64,000 nt of DNA, from the NCBI RefSeq assembly GCF_047495875.1, contig NC_092465.1:2892347-2956346 (forward strand), given 5' to 3'. The position numbers and the translations under genes are program-made. Origin of the DNA: Pithys albifrons albifrons (lineage: Eukaryota; Chordata; Aves; Passeriformes; Thamnophilidae). Below are positions 22,491 through 34,571 of the stretch, piece by piece (within the stretch, counting starts at the first letter, position 1; the number at the start of each line of letters is the position of its first letter). The notes under the pieces were generated by a model that had not been told where the DNA came from, did not search any database, and worked only from the letters and a program-made list of their open reading frames with translations.

Positions 22491-23175
22491 GTCGTTATTT
22501 CTGCTGGAGAGTCAGAGGTTGGGGCCATCCATTTACCAGCCCCACAATTCCTTGAATTCCCCAAAGCTTCCTCAAGGCCAGCTCTCCCATCTCCTTCCAA
22601 TCCCCACCAGCAGCATTAGCAGCCAGATTTCTGGCAATGTCCCTCCCAAATTCCCGGCTCCATTCCTGGGATTTGAACACTTCAGCTGTGACAAACACGT
22701 GGCCAGCCCATTAATTCTAATTATCACGGTTCATCTTCTCCGCGGTTTTGTACTCGGGAACCTTTCAGCGCAAATTAACGTCCCCCCCAAAAAAAGTGTA
22801 TTAATTAATATCTGTAGCTTTTAATTTCTGTGAGAGTGTTGTCTGGAAGCAGCTGGCGGTACCGGGGCCGTCGTTGTTGAATCTTTGCCAAACAAGTGCA
22901 GATGTAATTTTGTTATCTCTTGCTTAGTCATTTACGCAAATTAATTTGAACAATTAGCCTTTTGCTGGTCCTTCATGAATCATGCAAAAGGGATCTGCCA
23001 AAAAGGGAAAAAAAAAAAAAAAAGGAAGCCAGTTGACAGGGAAGAATTGGGTTAATGTTGGGAATCTTACAGAAAGGTGTTTGGGGTGAAGGACAACTTC
23101 AGAAAAGGTGTTGGGATTTTGGTGTTGTGTTTACATCGTTGGAGGGAAGAATTCCAAAAGAAAGGAAAGCTACAG
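22491..23175. other. Unique DNA including a strong regulatory candidate
   Basis: Single-copy sequence; 22690-22990 is listed separately. An A run lies at about 23009-23023. No gene. Confidence 0.55.
22690..22990. promoter_or_regulatory. Candidate conserved enhancer-like element
   Basis: It combines retained CpGs (CTCCGCGGTTTTGTACTCGG, CAGCGCAAATTAACG, GGCGGTACCGGGGCCGTCG) with dense homeodomain-type motifs (CATTAATTCTAATTATC, TTAATTAATAT, ACGCAAATTAATTTG, GAACAATTAGCC). That mix is typical of deeply conserved vertebrate developmental enhancers. Conservation itself is inferred. Confidence 0.45.
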
Positions 23176-23213
23176 GAATTTGGGAACTTTGGTTTGGATG
23201 GACACCAAAAAAG
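23176..23213. repeat. Inverted fragment of the 689-bp repeat at gap edge
   Basis: The 38 bases before the N run (GAATTTGGGAACTTTGG, then TTTGGATGGACACC, then AAAAAAG) are the reverse complement, with very few changes, of the TTTGGTGTCCATCC...AAAGTTCCCAAATT part of the tandem unit at 22160-22195. The match begins abruptly and runs into the gap. Confidence 0.85.
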
Positions 23214-23313
23214 NNNNNNNNNNNNNNNNNNNNNNNNNNNNNNNNNNNNNNNNNNNNNNNNNNNNNNNNNNNNNNNNNNNNNNNNNNNNNNNNNNNNNNN
23301 NNNNNNNNNNNNN
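23214..23313. other. Assembly gap (100 N)
   Basis: Exactly 100 N, a common placeholder for a gap of unknown size. The repeat fragment at its left edge suggests unresolved repeat copies caused the break. Confidence 0.99.
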
Positions 23314-24874
23314 CTTTAAAGTGTATCACGTCCAACACTTTTAAAAAACAAGAAGGAAGCCAGGCCAGCCCGTTAAAAATGAGCATTTCCAACACAATTT
23401 GTCACCCATGCATAAATCTTGCTGACATTTTCAGTCACTTTAATAGCCTTCCCATTTTATAAATCAGTAGGAAGTTGCAGGGTTGCAAAAAAAAAAGTGT
23501 GTATTTTGAACATCTCATTTGCATACTTTACCAAAAGCCAATGAGGCAGTGGAAGCAACACTGGTGATCATAATAAGTGTTTGGGAAAAGGCAGAAAGAT
23601 CACTAATGGTTTGCCTTTAGGGATTTCTGTACTCCATAGGGGACGAAAATGAGAAATATTTTTCAAACAGCAGGGGGAAAGGTTTTAAAACTAGAAACAC
23701 ATGGAGTGATAAAAATGTTAGTGCCACAGGGCGCATAGCGGGGAAAAATTTACAATGTAAAAACTGTAATTTCAGCATTAGGGAGTAATAATCGTGTTTC
23801 ATCATTGTTATTAAAGCATGACCCTTAAAGTCACATAAATTAGATATAACTTTCCAGAGAAGTGTATTCATCTTCGGTGGAAAATATTAGGAAAGTTTAT
23901 TATCGGGCGAAGATCAGAAGAAACTGGGGTTTGGTAAAAAAAAAAAAAATGAAGTTAAACTTGGTGAGGTTTTTAATTTATTTATTTCTTTTTTTTCTTA
24001 ATAAATCTCCAGCCTTTTGAAACAGCAGATAGACTTGTGTTTACTCAATGCAGGATGCTCTGAAAACCAACGGGAGTTGCATGAGAAAAAAGACACAACA
24101 GCAATTAAAGAATGAACTGAGGAAATCCAGGGAGTTCTGTTCATAAGCCAGAAATAATTCATGTTTTGGTCAACGTAGTTTTGCTCTGGTGTTGATGCCA
24201 AATGTATCCAAATGATTAATGAAGAATGTTGGAGTTGTTGGGGAAAAAAATAGAAGTAAAATGGTAGCCTGAAGTGCCACAGAAATATCTACTGGGAGAC
24301 TTGAAATGGAAATAGGAGCAGTTATTTGAGGTGTGGAGGAGTTTCCATCCTTTCTATAATGGGAAGGATTATATATAATATATGAATGTGAAGAATTTAT
24401 CTTCTTTTTATTTTCTTTTTTTTTTGTTTTAGGATGCTCCTCCTGTTTGCATCAGAAATAATTGGAAGATTTCTATCTCCAATCTTGGTGGCAAAAATTG
24501 CCATTTTCCAAAGCTGAAAATTTCCATTTTTTTTCCATTTTTTAAAAGATTACCTGTTCTCTCCTACCAAAAGTTTATTTTATGAGTCAGGATGTGCTAA
24601 ACGCCATCAGGCTTCATCCTTTTCTTAATGAACAGGCAAAGAAATCAGATATTTGCCTATTTACAATTAGGCTGCTAAAGGAAGATGATGAAATGGGGGA
24701 ATTAGGAGGAAGGAAATTTGTTGTCTTCACAGATTTATGGTACCTTTGGTGACAATCCTGCTGCTTTCAGACATTTTCAGATATTCCTTTCCCATGAAGA
24801 AAACCGACATTCAGAAGGTGAAGGAAACAACAGCAATGACTTGCTACTCAATAATTATTAACCATCTGCTTTAT
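23314..24874. other. Unique AT-rich DNA
   Basis: Single-copy sequence with A and T runs (for example 23937-23949 and 24416-24424). CpG-containing AT-rich stretches such as TTATTATCGGGCGAAGATC (about 23898) could be conserved, but evidence is weak. No gene. Confidence 0.5.
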
Positions 24875-25834
24875 CACAGAATCACAGAATGGACTGGGTT
24901 GGAAAAGACCTCCGAGATCATCAAGTCCAACCCTTGGGCCAACTCCAGTCCCTTTACCAGATCATGGCACTCAGTGCCACGGCCAAGCTCAGTTTCAAAA
25001 CCTCCAGGGATGGGGAATCCACCCCCTCTCTGGGCAGCCCATTCCAATCCCTGAGCACTCTCTCTGCAAAGAATTTCTTTCTGATCTCCAACTTCAATTT
25101 CCCCTGGCAGAGCTTGAGCCCATCGTGCCCCCTTGTCCTATTGCTGAGTGCCTGGGAGAAGAGACCAACCCCCACCTGGCCAGAACTTCCCTTCAGGCAG
25201 TTCCAGACAGTGCTGAGGTCACCTCTGAGCCTCCTCTTCTCCAGGCTGAACACCCCCAGCTCCCTCAGCCTCTCCCCACAGCACTTGTGCTCCAGTCCCT
25301 TCTCCAGCCTCGTTGCTCTTCTCAGTTGGGTTGGAAGAGACCCCTGAGATCATCAAATCCAACCTTGATCCAACCCCACTGGGATCACCAGCCCAGGGCA
25401 CTCTGTGCCCTGGTCTGGTGATCACAGTGGGGTTGGATCAAGACATGGTGGATTCTCTGTCCCTGGAGGTGTTTAAGAGGACACTCAGTGCCACATCCAA
25501 TCCCTTCTCCAGCCTCGTTGCTCTTCTCTGGCCCCGCTCCAGCCCCTCAAGCTCTTTCCTCAACTGAGGGGCCCAGAACTGAACACAACACTCAAGGTGT
25601 GGCCTCCCCAAGGCAGAGTCCAGGGGAAGGGTCACTGCCCTGGGCCTGCTGGCCACGCTAGTTTGGATCCAGGCCAGGATCCCATTGGCCTTCTTGGCCA
25701 CCTGGGCACACTGGTGGCTCCTGTTGAACTTCCTGTCCCTCAGTCCCCCCAGGTCCCTCTGCCTGGCTGCTCTCCAGCCACTCTGTGCCCAGCCTGGAGT
25801 GCTGCAGGGCTTGGGGTGGCCAAAGGGCAGGACC
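24875..25834 (-). mobile_element. CR1 LINE (antisense) split by a nested palindromic insertion
   Basis: The tail TCACAGAATCACAGAATGG marks the 3' end. The CR1 body matches 3838-4590, is interrupted at 25324, resumes at 25501 and continues to the GGGCAGGACC motif at about 25834. The interruption is flanked by a 28-bp direct duplication of CR1 sequence (25296-25323 and 25501-25528). Most of the RT C-terminus is present but split, so it is inactive. Confidence 0.93.
25324..25500. repeat. Nested CR1-derived insertion with a 38-bp-arm palindrome
   Basis: The 177-bp insert begins with a CR1-like 3' end (GTTGGGTTGGAAGAGACC) and contains a near-perfect hairpin. The left arm is 25364-25401, the loop TCT, and the right arm 25405-25442, with 36 of 38 positions paired. 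The remainder (GATTCTCTGTCCCTGGAGG, then TTTAAGAGGACACTCAGTG) is CR1 3' sequence in the opposite orientation. Antisense and sense pieces joined in one insert resemble twin-priming or template switching. Two shortened versions occur at 34.9 and 35.5 kb. Confidence 0.85.
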
Positions 25835-26008
25835 CAGCCGGTGGAAAAGAATTTGGTTGGTGTTGATCAGCCCATAATTGATTTTAATAAGATCCTGCTT
25901 TGTCTGGAATTCTGCAGAGAAACTGAAACCAAGAGTCAACTTTTAGTATCTGTTCTACCTGTTGAACCTCATGTGCCTCCACGTGTGGAAATTTCTGGGA
26001 CTAAAAGT

Positions 26009-26070
26009 CATAGAATCATAGAATGGATTGGGTTGGAAAAGACCTCCGAGATCATCAAGTCCAACCTTTG
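26009..26070 (-). mobile_element. Very short CR1 3' end (antisense)
   Basis: TCATAGAATCATAGAATGG, then ATTGGGTTGGAAAAGACC, then ATCATCAAGTCCAACC: about 60 bp of the young subfamily. The flanking motif CTGGGACTAAAAGTCA (about 25996-26011) resembles TCTGAGACCAAAAGTCA (about 26080-26096) on the other side and may be a target duplication. Confidence 0.88.
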
Positions 26071-28975
26071 TCAATGTTTCTGAGACCAAAAGTCAATATC
26101 TTTTAATTGTCAAAATTGTCATTTTTGACCCTAGAATTGTAGACTAGAAATTGTAGTCAAATTATAGACTGGAAATGTGATGCTGTTGCAGACATGAAAT
26201 TCCTCTGGGTTTTGTGGATGGAAGTCAAAAATTGAGCCTTGTTTAGAAGATGAACCTCCAAAAATTGGAGCCTGTAACTGCTGAACCAGTTTTTCAGTCC
26301 AGCTTTGTTGCTCAGGAGTCTTTTTACATTTCTCCATCAATCAAGACTTGCCAAGAGTTGTACCCATGACACATGTTTGAATTGGTTTCTGAATTGTTCA
26401 TAAAACATAACTCAATGTCATTCTGGACCTTCTGGATTTTCCATCTTCTCCTCTGGGAATTGAGTAACTGTTTAAAAACATGAACTCAGTTGTCAGTTTG
26501 GTGAAAAATCGGAAATTTGTATTTATTCAATTTATTTGCAATTTATATAACCTGTAACCTGGACTTTGTACTCTAACAGTTTTTTCAGGAACTCAAAGCT
26601 CTAAGGCCAAATCTTATTTACAACCTGAACCATTTAAGTGAAGAATTTGAGGCCATACCATTGGAAAGGGGTAGAAGAAAACTGGGAGAAGGATGATGTA
26701 ACTGTAGGACCAGCTGTAGGAAATACATGTTGGGGTGCAATGAAAGGTGGAGAGTGCTGGAAGAAAATTGCAGGAGATTATCAAAGATCAGCCTTCAAAC
26801 TTATTTTATGAATGATCTTTTCAACTACAAAATAATTGACTTATTATCTTTAATTTTTACATTTGGAAACATCACCAGTTCCAAACTGATTTGAGATATT
26901 CAGGAGGAACTAGACCAAGTTGAAGCAGTTTGTATGAGATTAAATTTAGCTCTGCTGTAATTTACCTCCTTGGGAAAGATGTTTCCTGTGAACTGGAAGA
27001 TCTCAGAACAACAGAGGGGGGGAAAAAAAATTTGATTGCACCAGGGTGTTAATAATTGATTGAGAACTACCAATTATTATGGAAAAGATCAGACACTCAG
27101 AGAGAAATTTCCAGAAGGAAAGATAATATAATTTTCCAAGCTGCTGTAATTTTTTTTCATCTCCCTAACAGTGATGTTGTTTAATTTTCTTGTAATTCCT
27201 TTCTTCTTTCCTCAGGTTCTGTGGGATCAGTTCCCCTCATTGCATCCAATTTTAGCCGTGACATTACTGGAAGTACCCCCAGAGTTCCAATGATGAGAAA
27301 TTGGTTGGTGGACCAAGAGGACTTGGTTGGAGACTGGAGATCTCCAGGGAGCCTTTTCAGAGGTTGTTCATGTAGAAAAAAATACCAAATTTCAACCTTA
27401 TTTTTAAATACTTCTGACCCCTTGTGAAAAAGCCAAAACGAAAAAAACATCAACAAAACCCCCATCAAATGCACTGAAATGAATTCTCGAGTGAAATGCA
27501 TAAATTTAGATCCATTTTCTCACTTTTTCTTTAAAAAGTCTGTGGATTTTTTGGTATAATCTCTTAAAAGGATTCAGAGCAGGCTCCTTTTTCCAAGGGC
27601 AGGCAATCAGTCAGTGGTGGGCACTCAACATCCCTGAAAACCCCCCCAAAAATAACATTCATCCCATAAATAACCAACTGCTTCACGTGCCCCGTGGAAG
27701 GAAATCAGTTTTGGGAGGTGATTGAGCTGTTTGTTGAATAAACCAGAAGTGAAATAGATTATTAAAATTATGAATAACCAACTGCAAAATGCCAGCCCAA
27801 ACATGATATTTTGCCATGTTACTTAAACTCAGCAGCCTTTCCCTCTGAAAATATATTTTCCCTCTGAGTTTTTAAGTCAATATTTTCCTGGGAAGTTATG
27901 AAGTGTATCTTGCTTGGGAAAAACCTAATCTTGAGTGAAATGCATTTGGCTGCACCAGGAATATGTTAGAAAAGGGTGTGGAAAAAGACCTTAAAATATG
28001 CAAATGTATTGGGGGTTTGCCCAGTTATCAGTTTTCAGTTTTGATACAGAGAAATACTTATTAATTGTGCTTTGATCTGATAGAAAATTTGCACCTCTCC
28101 AGTTGACAAGTTTCCCACAAGCCACGAGAAACATCCACGTAAGAGGAGCTGCACTGTGGGAATAAAGCAGATTTTAGAAGAGTTTATTGGAAAAATATTG
28201 AATGGAGCAAGAAGAAACTTTCTGGTTTGGGTAAATGAAGCTCAGCTTTTGATGTTGGCCAAATGAGAACTGTGTTCCACCTCCTAAAGCATTGAAGTGT
28301 AAAGTCCAAACACATCAGGTTCAATCATTGACCAGAATAAAAATTATTTCTAATAAATGTTGGCTCATTACTAAGCCAGCTAAACACACAGAGATCCTGT
28401 TATTGGCCTGATTTTTCTCCAGGTTTTAGGTACAGGGGATGATATTCCTTTAAAATTCTGAATTATTGGTAATTGGAATTATTCATCCAGATTCATGTTC
28501 CCACTCAAACCCTGTTTTTTATTGGCAAAATATTACTGGAGATAAAAGCCTGATTTGGAGCTACTTGTGCCATTTTCTCTACTAGTGACAAAACTTTTAT
28601 TTTTCTTCTGGTTGAGGCAGAGTTTTAACTTTACTTGAGATAAATAAGAAGAATTCATTTTAATCAGTCTTTCTCTAGAGGGGAAAAACCTTCCAAAATT
28701 TTCAGAAACACTTTTTTTAAACCCTTTCTAGGTTTGTGACATCAAATTAGCAAATAGAGATGGGCAGAAGCTGATGAGTGTTCTCCTTCCTGATTTTTCC
28801 AAGGTGGAATGATGATGGAAGTGGACTACATATCCAGCCAGGTAAGACCTGGGTGAGACAAACAGGTATGAGGACCATGCAAGTGTTTCCTTGGAGGTGT
28901 GACAGCATTTCAGTCCCTCAACTCTGGGGTTGTGTGCTGGAAATTGCAAAATTCAGAGTGCACGTTCTTTGCTTT
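26071..28975. other. Unique noncoding DNA (2.9 kb)
   Basis: AT-rich single-copy sequence. A pyrimidine tract ending TTTCCTCAGGTTC near 27210-27218 and a GCCAGGTAAGA donor-like site at 28841 resemble splice signals, but no coding exon is recognisable. Confidence 0.5.
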
Positions 28976-29700
28976 GAGTCACAGGATGGGCTGAGCTGGA
29001 AGGGACCCCCAAGGACCATCCAGTCCAACCCTCAGCCCTGCACAGGAACAGCCCCAAGAGTCCCACCCTGTGCCTCAGAGCATCATCCAAACCCTCCTGG
29101 AGCTCTGGCAGCCTTGGGGCTGTGCCCACTGCCCTGGGGAGCCTGGTCAGTGCCCACCACCCTCTGAGGGAAGGACCTTTCCTGAGATCCAACCCAACCC
29201 TCCCTGGCACAGCTCCAGCCCTTCCCTGGGTGTTGTCCCTGCCCTGGCACAGCTCCAGCCATTCCCTGGGTGCTGTCCCTGCCCTGGCACAGCTCCAGCC
29301 CTTCCCTGGGTGCTGTCCCTGCCCTGGCACAGCTCCAGCCATTCCCTGGGTGTTGTCCCTGCTCTGGCACAGCTCCAGCCATTCCCTGGGTGCTGTCCCT
29401 TCCCTGGCACAGCTCCAGCCCTTCCCTGGGTGCTGTCCCTGCCCTGGCACAGCTCCAAACATTCCCTGGGTGCTGTCCCTGCCCTGGCACAGCTCCAGCC
29501 ATTCCCTGGGTGCTGTCCCTGCTCTGGCACAGCTCCAGCCATTCCCTGGGTGCTGTCCCTGCTCCCACAGAGCAGAAATCAGTGCCTGCCCCTCAGGAGG
29601 ATGTTGAAGACCCCCGTGAGGTCTCCCCTCAGTCTCCTCTTCTCCAGCTGATCACACCAAGTGCCCTCAGTACCCTCACACACTTCCCTTATGTACCAAA
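28976..29700 (-). mobile_element. CR1 LINE fragment (antisense) expanded by a minisatellite
   Basis: The 3' end is at left: TCACAGGATGGGCTGAGC, then AAGGACCATCCAGTCCAACC, then CAGCCCTGCACAGGAACAG. CR1 resumes after the minisatellite with GTCTCCCCTCAGTCTCCTCTTC, the region encoding the RT C-terminus. This older subfamily differs from the 3838 type. Confidence 0.9.
29204..29563. repeat. 40-bp minisatellite within CR1, 9 copies
   Basis: CTGGCACAGCTCCAGCC recurs every 40 bp from 29204 to 29524, with C/A and C/T variants. Because 40 is not a multiple of three, all three forward frames read the same shifted peptides, so long frames here are artefacts. Confidence 0.95.
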
Positions 29701-29786
29701 ACCCGGGAAGATTTGGCTACTCCAGGGCTGGAGTTGAGAGTAAAGGCAAAGTGGTAAATGTGGCAACCTTGGTGAGGGGAAACTCA

Positions 29787-30794
<1,008 letters not shown>

Positions 30795-30999
30795 AACTAT
30801 ATAAAGCCATAAAAACAGCTTGGAAAGTGTAAACACGTGGGGCATTTATTTTGTGAGTGAGAAATTATCTCTTACCTTGATGCAAATAGAGATTGCTGGT
30901 CAAGAAGGGTCATATAAACCTTAAATATGTTTCTTATGAAAATAGAAATACACTCAGGGCACATTTGGGTGACACTCTTTGAAGGACAGTGTGAAGGAT

Positions 31000-31882
31000 G
31001 AAATGAAAAAGGAAAGAGGAGGAGGAAAAGGAAAAAACTGAAAAAGAAAAAAAGAGGGGGGAATTAAAAAGAAAATGAGGGGGAAAGGGAGAAAAAAAAG
31101 ATAAAATGGGAGAAAAATAAAAAGGAGAATAATAAAAATAAAAAGGAGAAAAAATAAAAATAAAAGGAGAAAAATAAAATAAAAAGGAGAAAAAATAAAA
31201 ATAAAAAGGAGAAAAAATAGAAAGGAGAAAAAATAAAAATAAAAAGGGGGAAAAATTAAAAGGAGAAAAAAATAAAAATAAAAAGGGGGAAAAATTAAAA
31301 GGAGAAAAAATAAAAATAAAAAGGGGAAAAAATAAAAATAAAAAGGGAAAAAATAAAAATAAAAAGGAGAAAAAATAAAAATAAAAAGGGGGAAAAATTA
31401 AAAGGAGAAAAATAAAAATAAAAAGGGGAAAAATAAAAAGTAAAAGGAGAAAAAGTAGAAAGGAGAAAAAATAAAAATAAAAAAGAGAAAAAATAAAAAT
31501 AAAAAGGAGAAAAAATGGAAAATAGAAAAATAAAATAAAAAGGAGAAAAATAAAAATGAAAAGGAGAGAAATAAAAGTAAAAAGGAGAAAAAATAAAAAT
31601 AAAAAGGGGGAAAAATTAAAAGGAGAAAAATAAAAATAAAAAGGGGAAAAAATAAAAATAAAAAGGAGAAAAAATAAAAATAAAAAGGAAAAAATAAAAA
31701 AGAAAAAATAAAAAGGGGAAAAATAAAAATAAAAAAGAAAAAATAAAAACAAAAAGGAGAAAAAATAAAAATAAAAAGGAGAAAAAATAAAAAGGAGAAA
31801 AAATAAAAAGGAGAAAAAAATAAAAAGGAGAAAAAATAAAAATAAAAAGGAGAAAAAATAAAAATAAAACAGGAGCAGAAAA
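31000..31882. repeat. A-rich GGAGAAAAAATAAAAATAAAAA minisatellite
   Basis: Repeats of roughly 16-25 bp built from AAAAATAAAAA plus GGAG or GGGG. From 31039 to 31749 (711 bp) there is no C at all on the plus strand. Minus-strand frames rich in Phe, Leu and Ile are artefacts. Confidence 0.95.
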
Positions 31883-32833
31883 AGGCAAAGAAATGTATCA
31901 TCCCTTTTTTCCAGTAAAGAAAAAAACCTAAAATATGACTTGCTGATAAGCTGTAAACTTGTGTGTCCTGCCTTTCCTCAGGCAACCCCAGTTGTCCTCC
32001 ACGAGGACGGTTCCAGCAGATCCTGCTCTTTGGATGGGCACAGCAGAGCTTTGCAACCTCCAGAAGTGCAAGCTCAGCCCTGCCCTTGCTGAAGTGCATA
32101 ATGGAAAGTGATGCCTTCAGAGAAAGTCCCCTGTAATGCAAGGAGACAAATCACTGATTTGGAATTGATACGTTCCTTGTACTCGATATGGTCGTTTCCA
32201 TGCAGGGAATTGGTTTGATCCCAAAGTCGGGAATTTAACCAAACAGGCAGATAATTATATGGTCATCAAGTGAAGAAATGGGGAGAAAAAAAAAAAAAGC
32301 CATCAAGATCCCTGTTGCAGAAAACAAGTCTATAAATTAGGGAACAAGTGAGGAATCCTGAGGAGGAAAGCAATAAACTGAATAAAATACCATTCCATGC
32401 CTGCAACTTGTGACATTCTACAAGGAGGAGTGAGGAAATTGGAACTAAAGAGAGAGAAGAGTCAGCATCAATGCTGAACCTCACCCTTCTAATTTCTAAA
32501 ATGAATTTATTTTTATTTTTCCATGCTCACAATGCACGTGCCAATATAAATCACCTGAAATTATTAACACAAACAATATTAAGGCATTGGAACATTGAGA
32601 GCTTAGATTTTATTTGGGTTTCCACTCTGAAGGAAAACAATGTACAGGTCCCTCCTCTCACACACATTTGTTAGGCTGTTGGGTTTTGTTTGCTTAGTGT
32701 GAATCCTTTTTTTATTTTAGATTTTAATTAATAGCTATGTAGGTAACACATTTAAATATGTAGTGAATATATAGTTTAATTTATAGCTATAAAATGTGAA
32801 ACATTCCTTAGTTTTAACAGGGGAAACAAAAAA
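31883..32833. other. Unique DNA between low-complexity tracts
   Basis: Single-copy sequence; no gene or element recognised. Confidence 0.6.
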
Positions 32834-33649
32834 TCCCTTTCCCTTCCCTTTCCCTTTCCCTTCCCCTTCCCCTTCCCCTTCCCCTTCCCCTTTCCCTTTC
32901 CCTTTCCCTTTCCCTTTCCCTTTCCCTTTCCCTTTCCCTTTCCCTTTCCCCTTCCCTTTCCCCTTCCCTTTCCCCTTCCCTTTCCCCTTCCCCTTCCCCT
33001 TCCCCTTCTCCTTCCCCCTCCCCTTCCCTTTCCCTTCCCCTTTCCCTTCCCCTTTCCCTTCCCCATTCCCTTCCCCTTTCCCTTCCCCTTTCCCTTCCCC
33101 TTCCCCTTTCCCTTCCCCTTTCCCTTCCCCTTTCCCTTCCCCTTTCCCTTCCCCTTTCCCTTCCCCTTCCCCTTCCCCTTCCCCTTTCCCTTTCCCTTTC
33201 CCTTTCCCTTTCCCTTTCCCTTTCCCTTTCCCTTTCCCTTTCCCTTTCCCTTTCCCTTTCCCTTTCCTTTCTCTTTCCCCTTCCCTTTCCCCTTCCCTTT
33301 CCCTTTCCCTTCCCCTTTCCCTTCCCCTTTCCCTTCCCCTTTCCCTTCCCCTTTCCCTTCCCCTTTCCCTTCCCCTTTCCCTTTCCCTTTCCCTTTCCCT
33401 TCCCCTTCCCCTTTCCCTTCCCCTTTCCCTTCCCCTTTCCCTTCCCCTTTCCCTTCCCCTTTCCCTTTCCCTTTCCCTTTCCCTTTCCCTTTCCCTTTCC
33501 CTTTCCCTTTCCCTTTCCCTTTCCCTTTCCCTTTCCCTTTCCCTTTCCCTTTCCCTTTCCCTTTCCCTTTCCCTTCCCCTTCCCCTTTCCCTTCCCCTTC
33601 CCCTTTCCCCTTCCCCTTTCCCTTCTTTCCTTCTCCTCCCTTCTCCTCT
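32834..33649. repeat. 816-bp (CCCTTT)n/(CCCCTT)n polypyrimidine tract
   Basis: All pyrimidine except a single A at 33065. Dominated by CCCTTT hexamers and TTCCCCTTTCCC dodecamers. It is not the vertebrate telomere repeat, which would read CCCTAA. Long frames on both strands are artefacts. Confidence 0.98.
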
Positions 33650-34571
33650 GTCTGTTTTATGGATAGTTTTTATTGTAGATGCAGTAACTTGATCCCAGAA
33701 AACATTTATGGATCCCAATAAAAGCAAAAAACTGAGAGTGAGAATTTCCTGCACTGAGAGAGTCAGAATAACCCAGCAAGTCTGACAGTCACAACTCGAA
33801 ACTCTGCAGGAAATTAATGAACAGAAATCCACCCAAAGAGAATGTGACTTTGAGTTTCCCTTCCCTTGCTGCCCAGAAATTCATCTGAAGCACCAAAGAG
33901 ATGCAGCGTGACTCAGATCATTAAATGGGAATGTTTGGAATAGTCCACAAAGTGCATTTCGTTCACGTTGGTTTTTTTCCCTCTCTAAATACCGAGGATG
34001 CATTAAGATAATTGCAACAGAGTAATTAGACTTTCTCCTAAAAATGACTTGTCTACAAGTGGTTTAATAGATTAAGGATTTTAAAGGGGTTAGAGAGAAC
34101 CAGTTACAGTAATCAGAGAAGAAAAAGTGCTGAAGGTATCATGAAGGCTCATAATTAAACTGAAGCTTACAGCTCAATTAAACTGGAGCATCATTATGCA
34201 TAAAACATCAGTGGGCATCAAGAGTCCAATAAAGAGAGATGGTATCAATGTGAGCAGCTAAAAGGTAAGACATCATATGGATTGGACCAAGTCTTCCAGA
34301 TAAAATCGAGGAAAATTGTGAATAAAATTGAAGTTGAAGTGCAATCTAAGCCACCACTAATGAAGTGATTAATAGAAGTTTGACATTGGAGATCCAGGAA
34401 CTGCAAGACATAAGACTGAGTTCAGTTTTGTGCAAACCACAATAGCTTAGTTTTGAAGATGGGGAATACAAGAGTGATTTATCTCTTAGAAACAGGACAG
34501 TGCTGGGAAACACTCTGTGAAATCACCACTTGTATCAACCAGCCCCCTGCAGGATTCCTTGTTTGTGGGCA
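33650..34571. other. Unique AT-rich DNA
   Basis: The stretch 33985-34330 is rich in TAATTA, ATTAAAC and TTATGCATAAAAC motifs without repeats, a weak conserved-element candidate. No gene. Confidence 0.45.

Noticed and set aside
27181..27501. 106-codon minus frame beside a splice-acceptor-like tract
   Set aside because: The acceptor-like tract is on the opposite strand and no domain is visible.
32834..33649. Interstitial telomere repeat
   Set aside because: The hexamer is CCCTTT, not CCCTAA, and no TTAGGG block exists.
32735..33832. 365-codon minus and 298-codon plus frames
   Set aside because: Again products of the (CCCTTT)n repeat with no stop codons possible in it.
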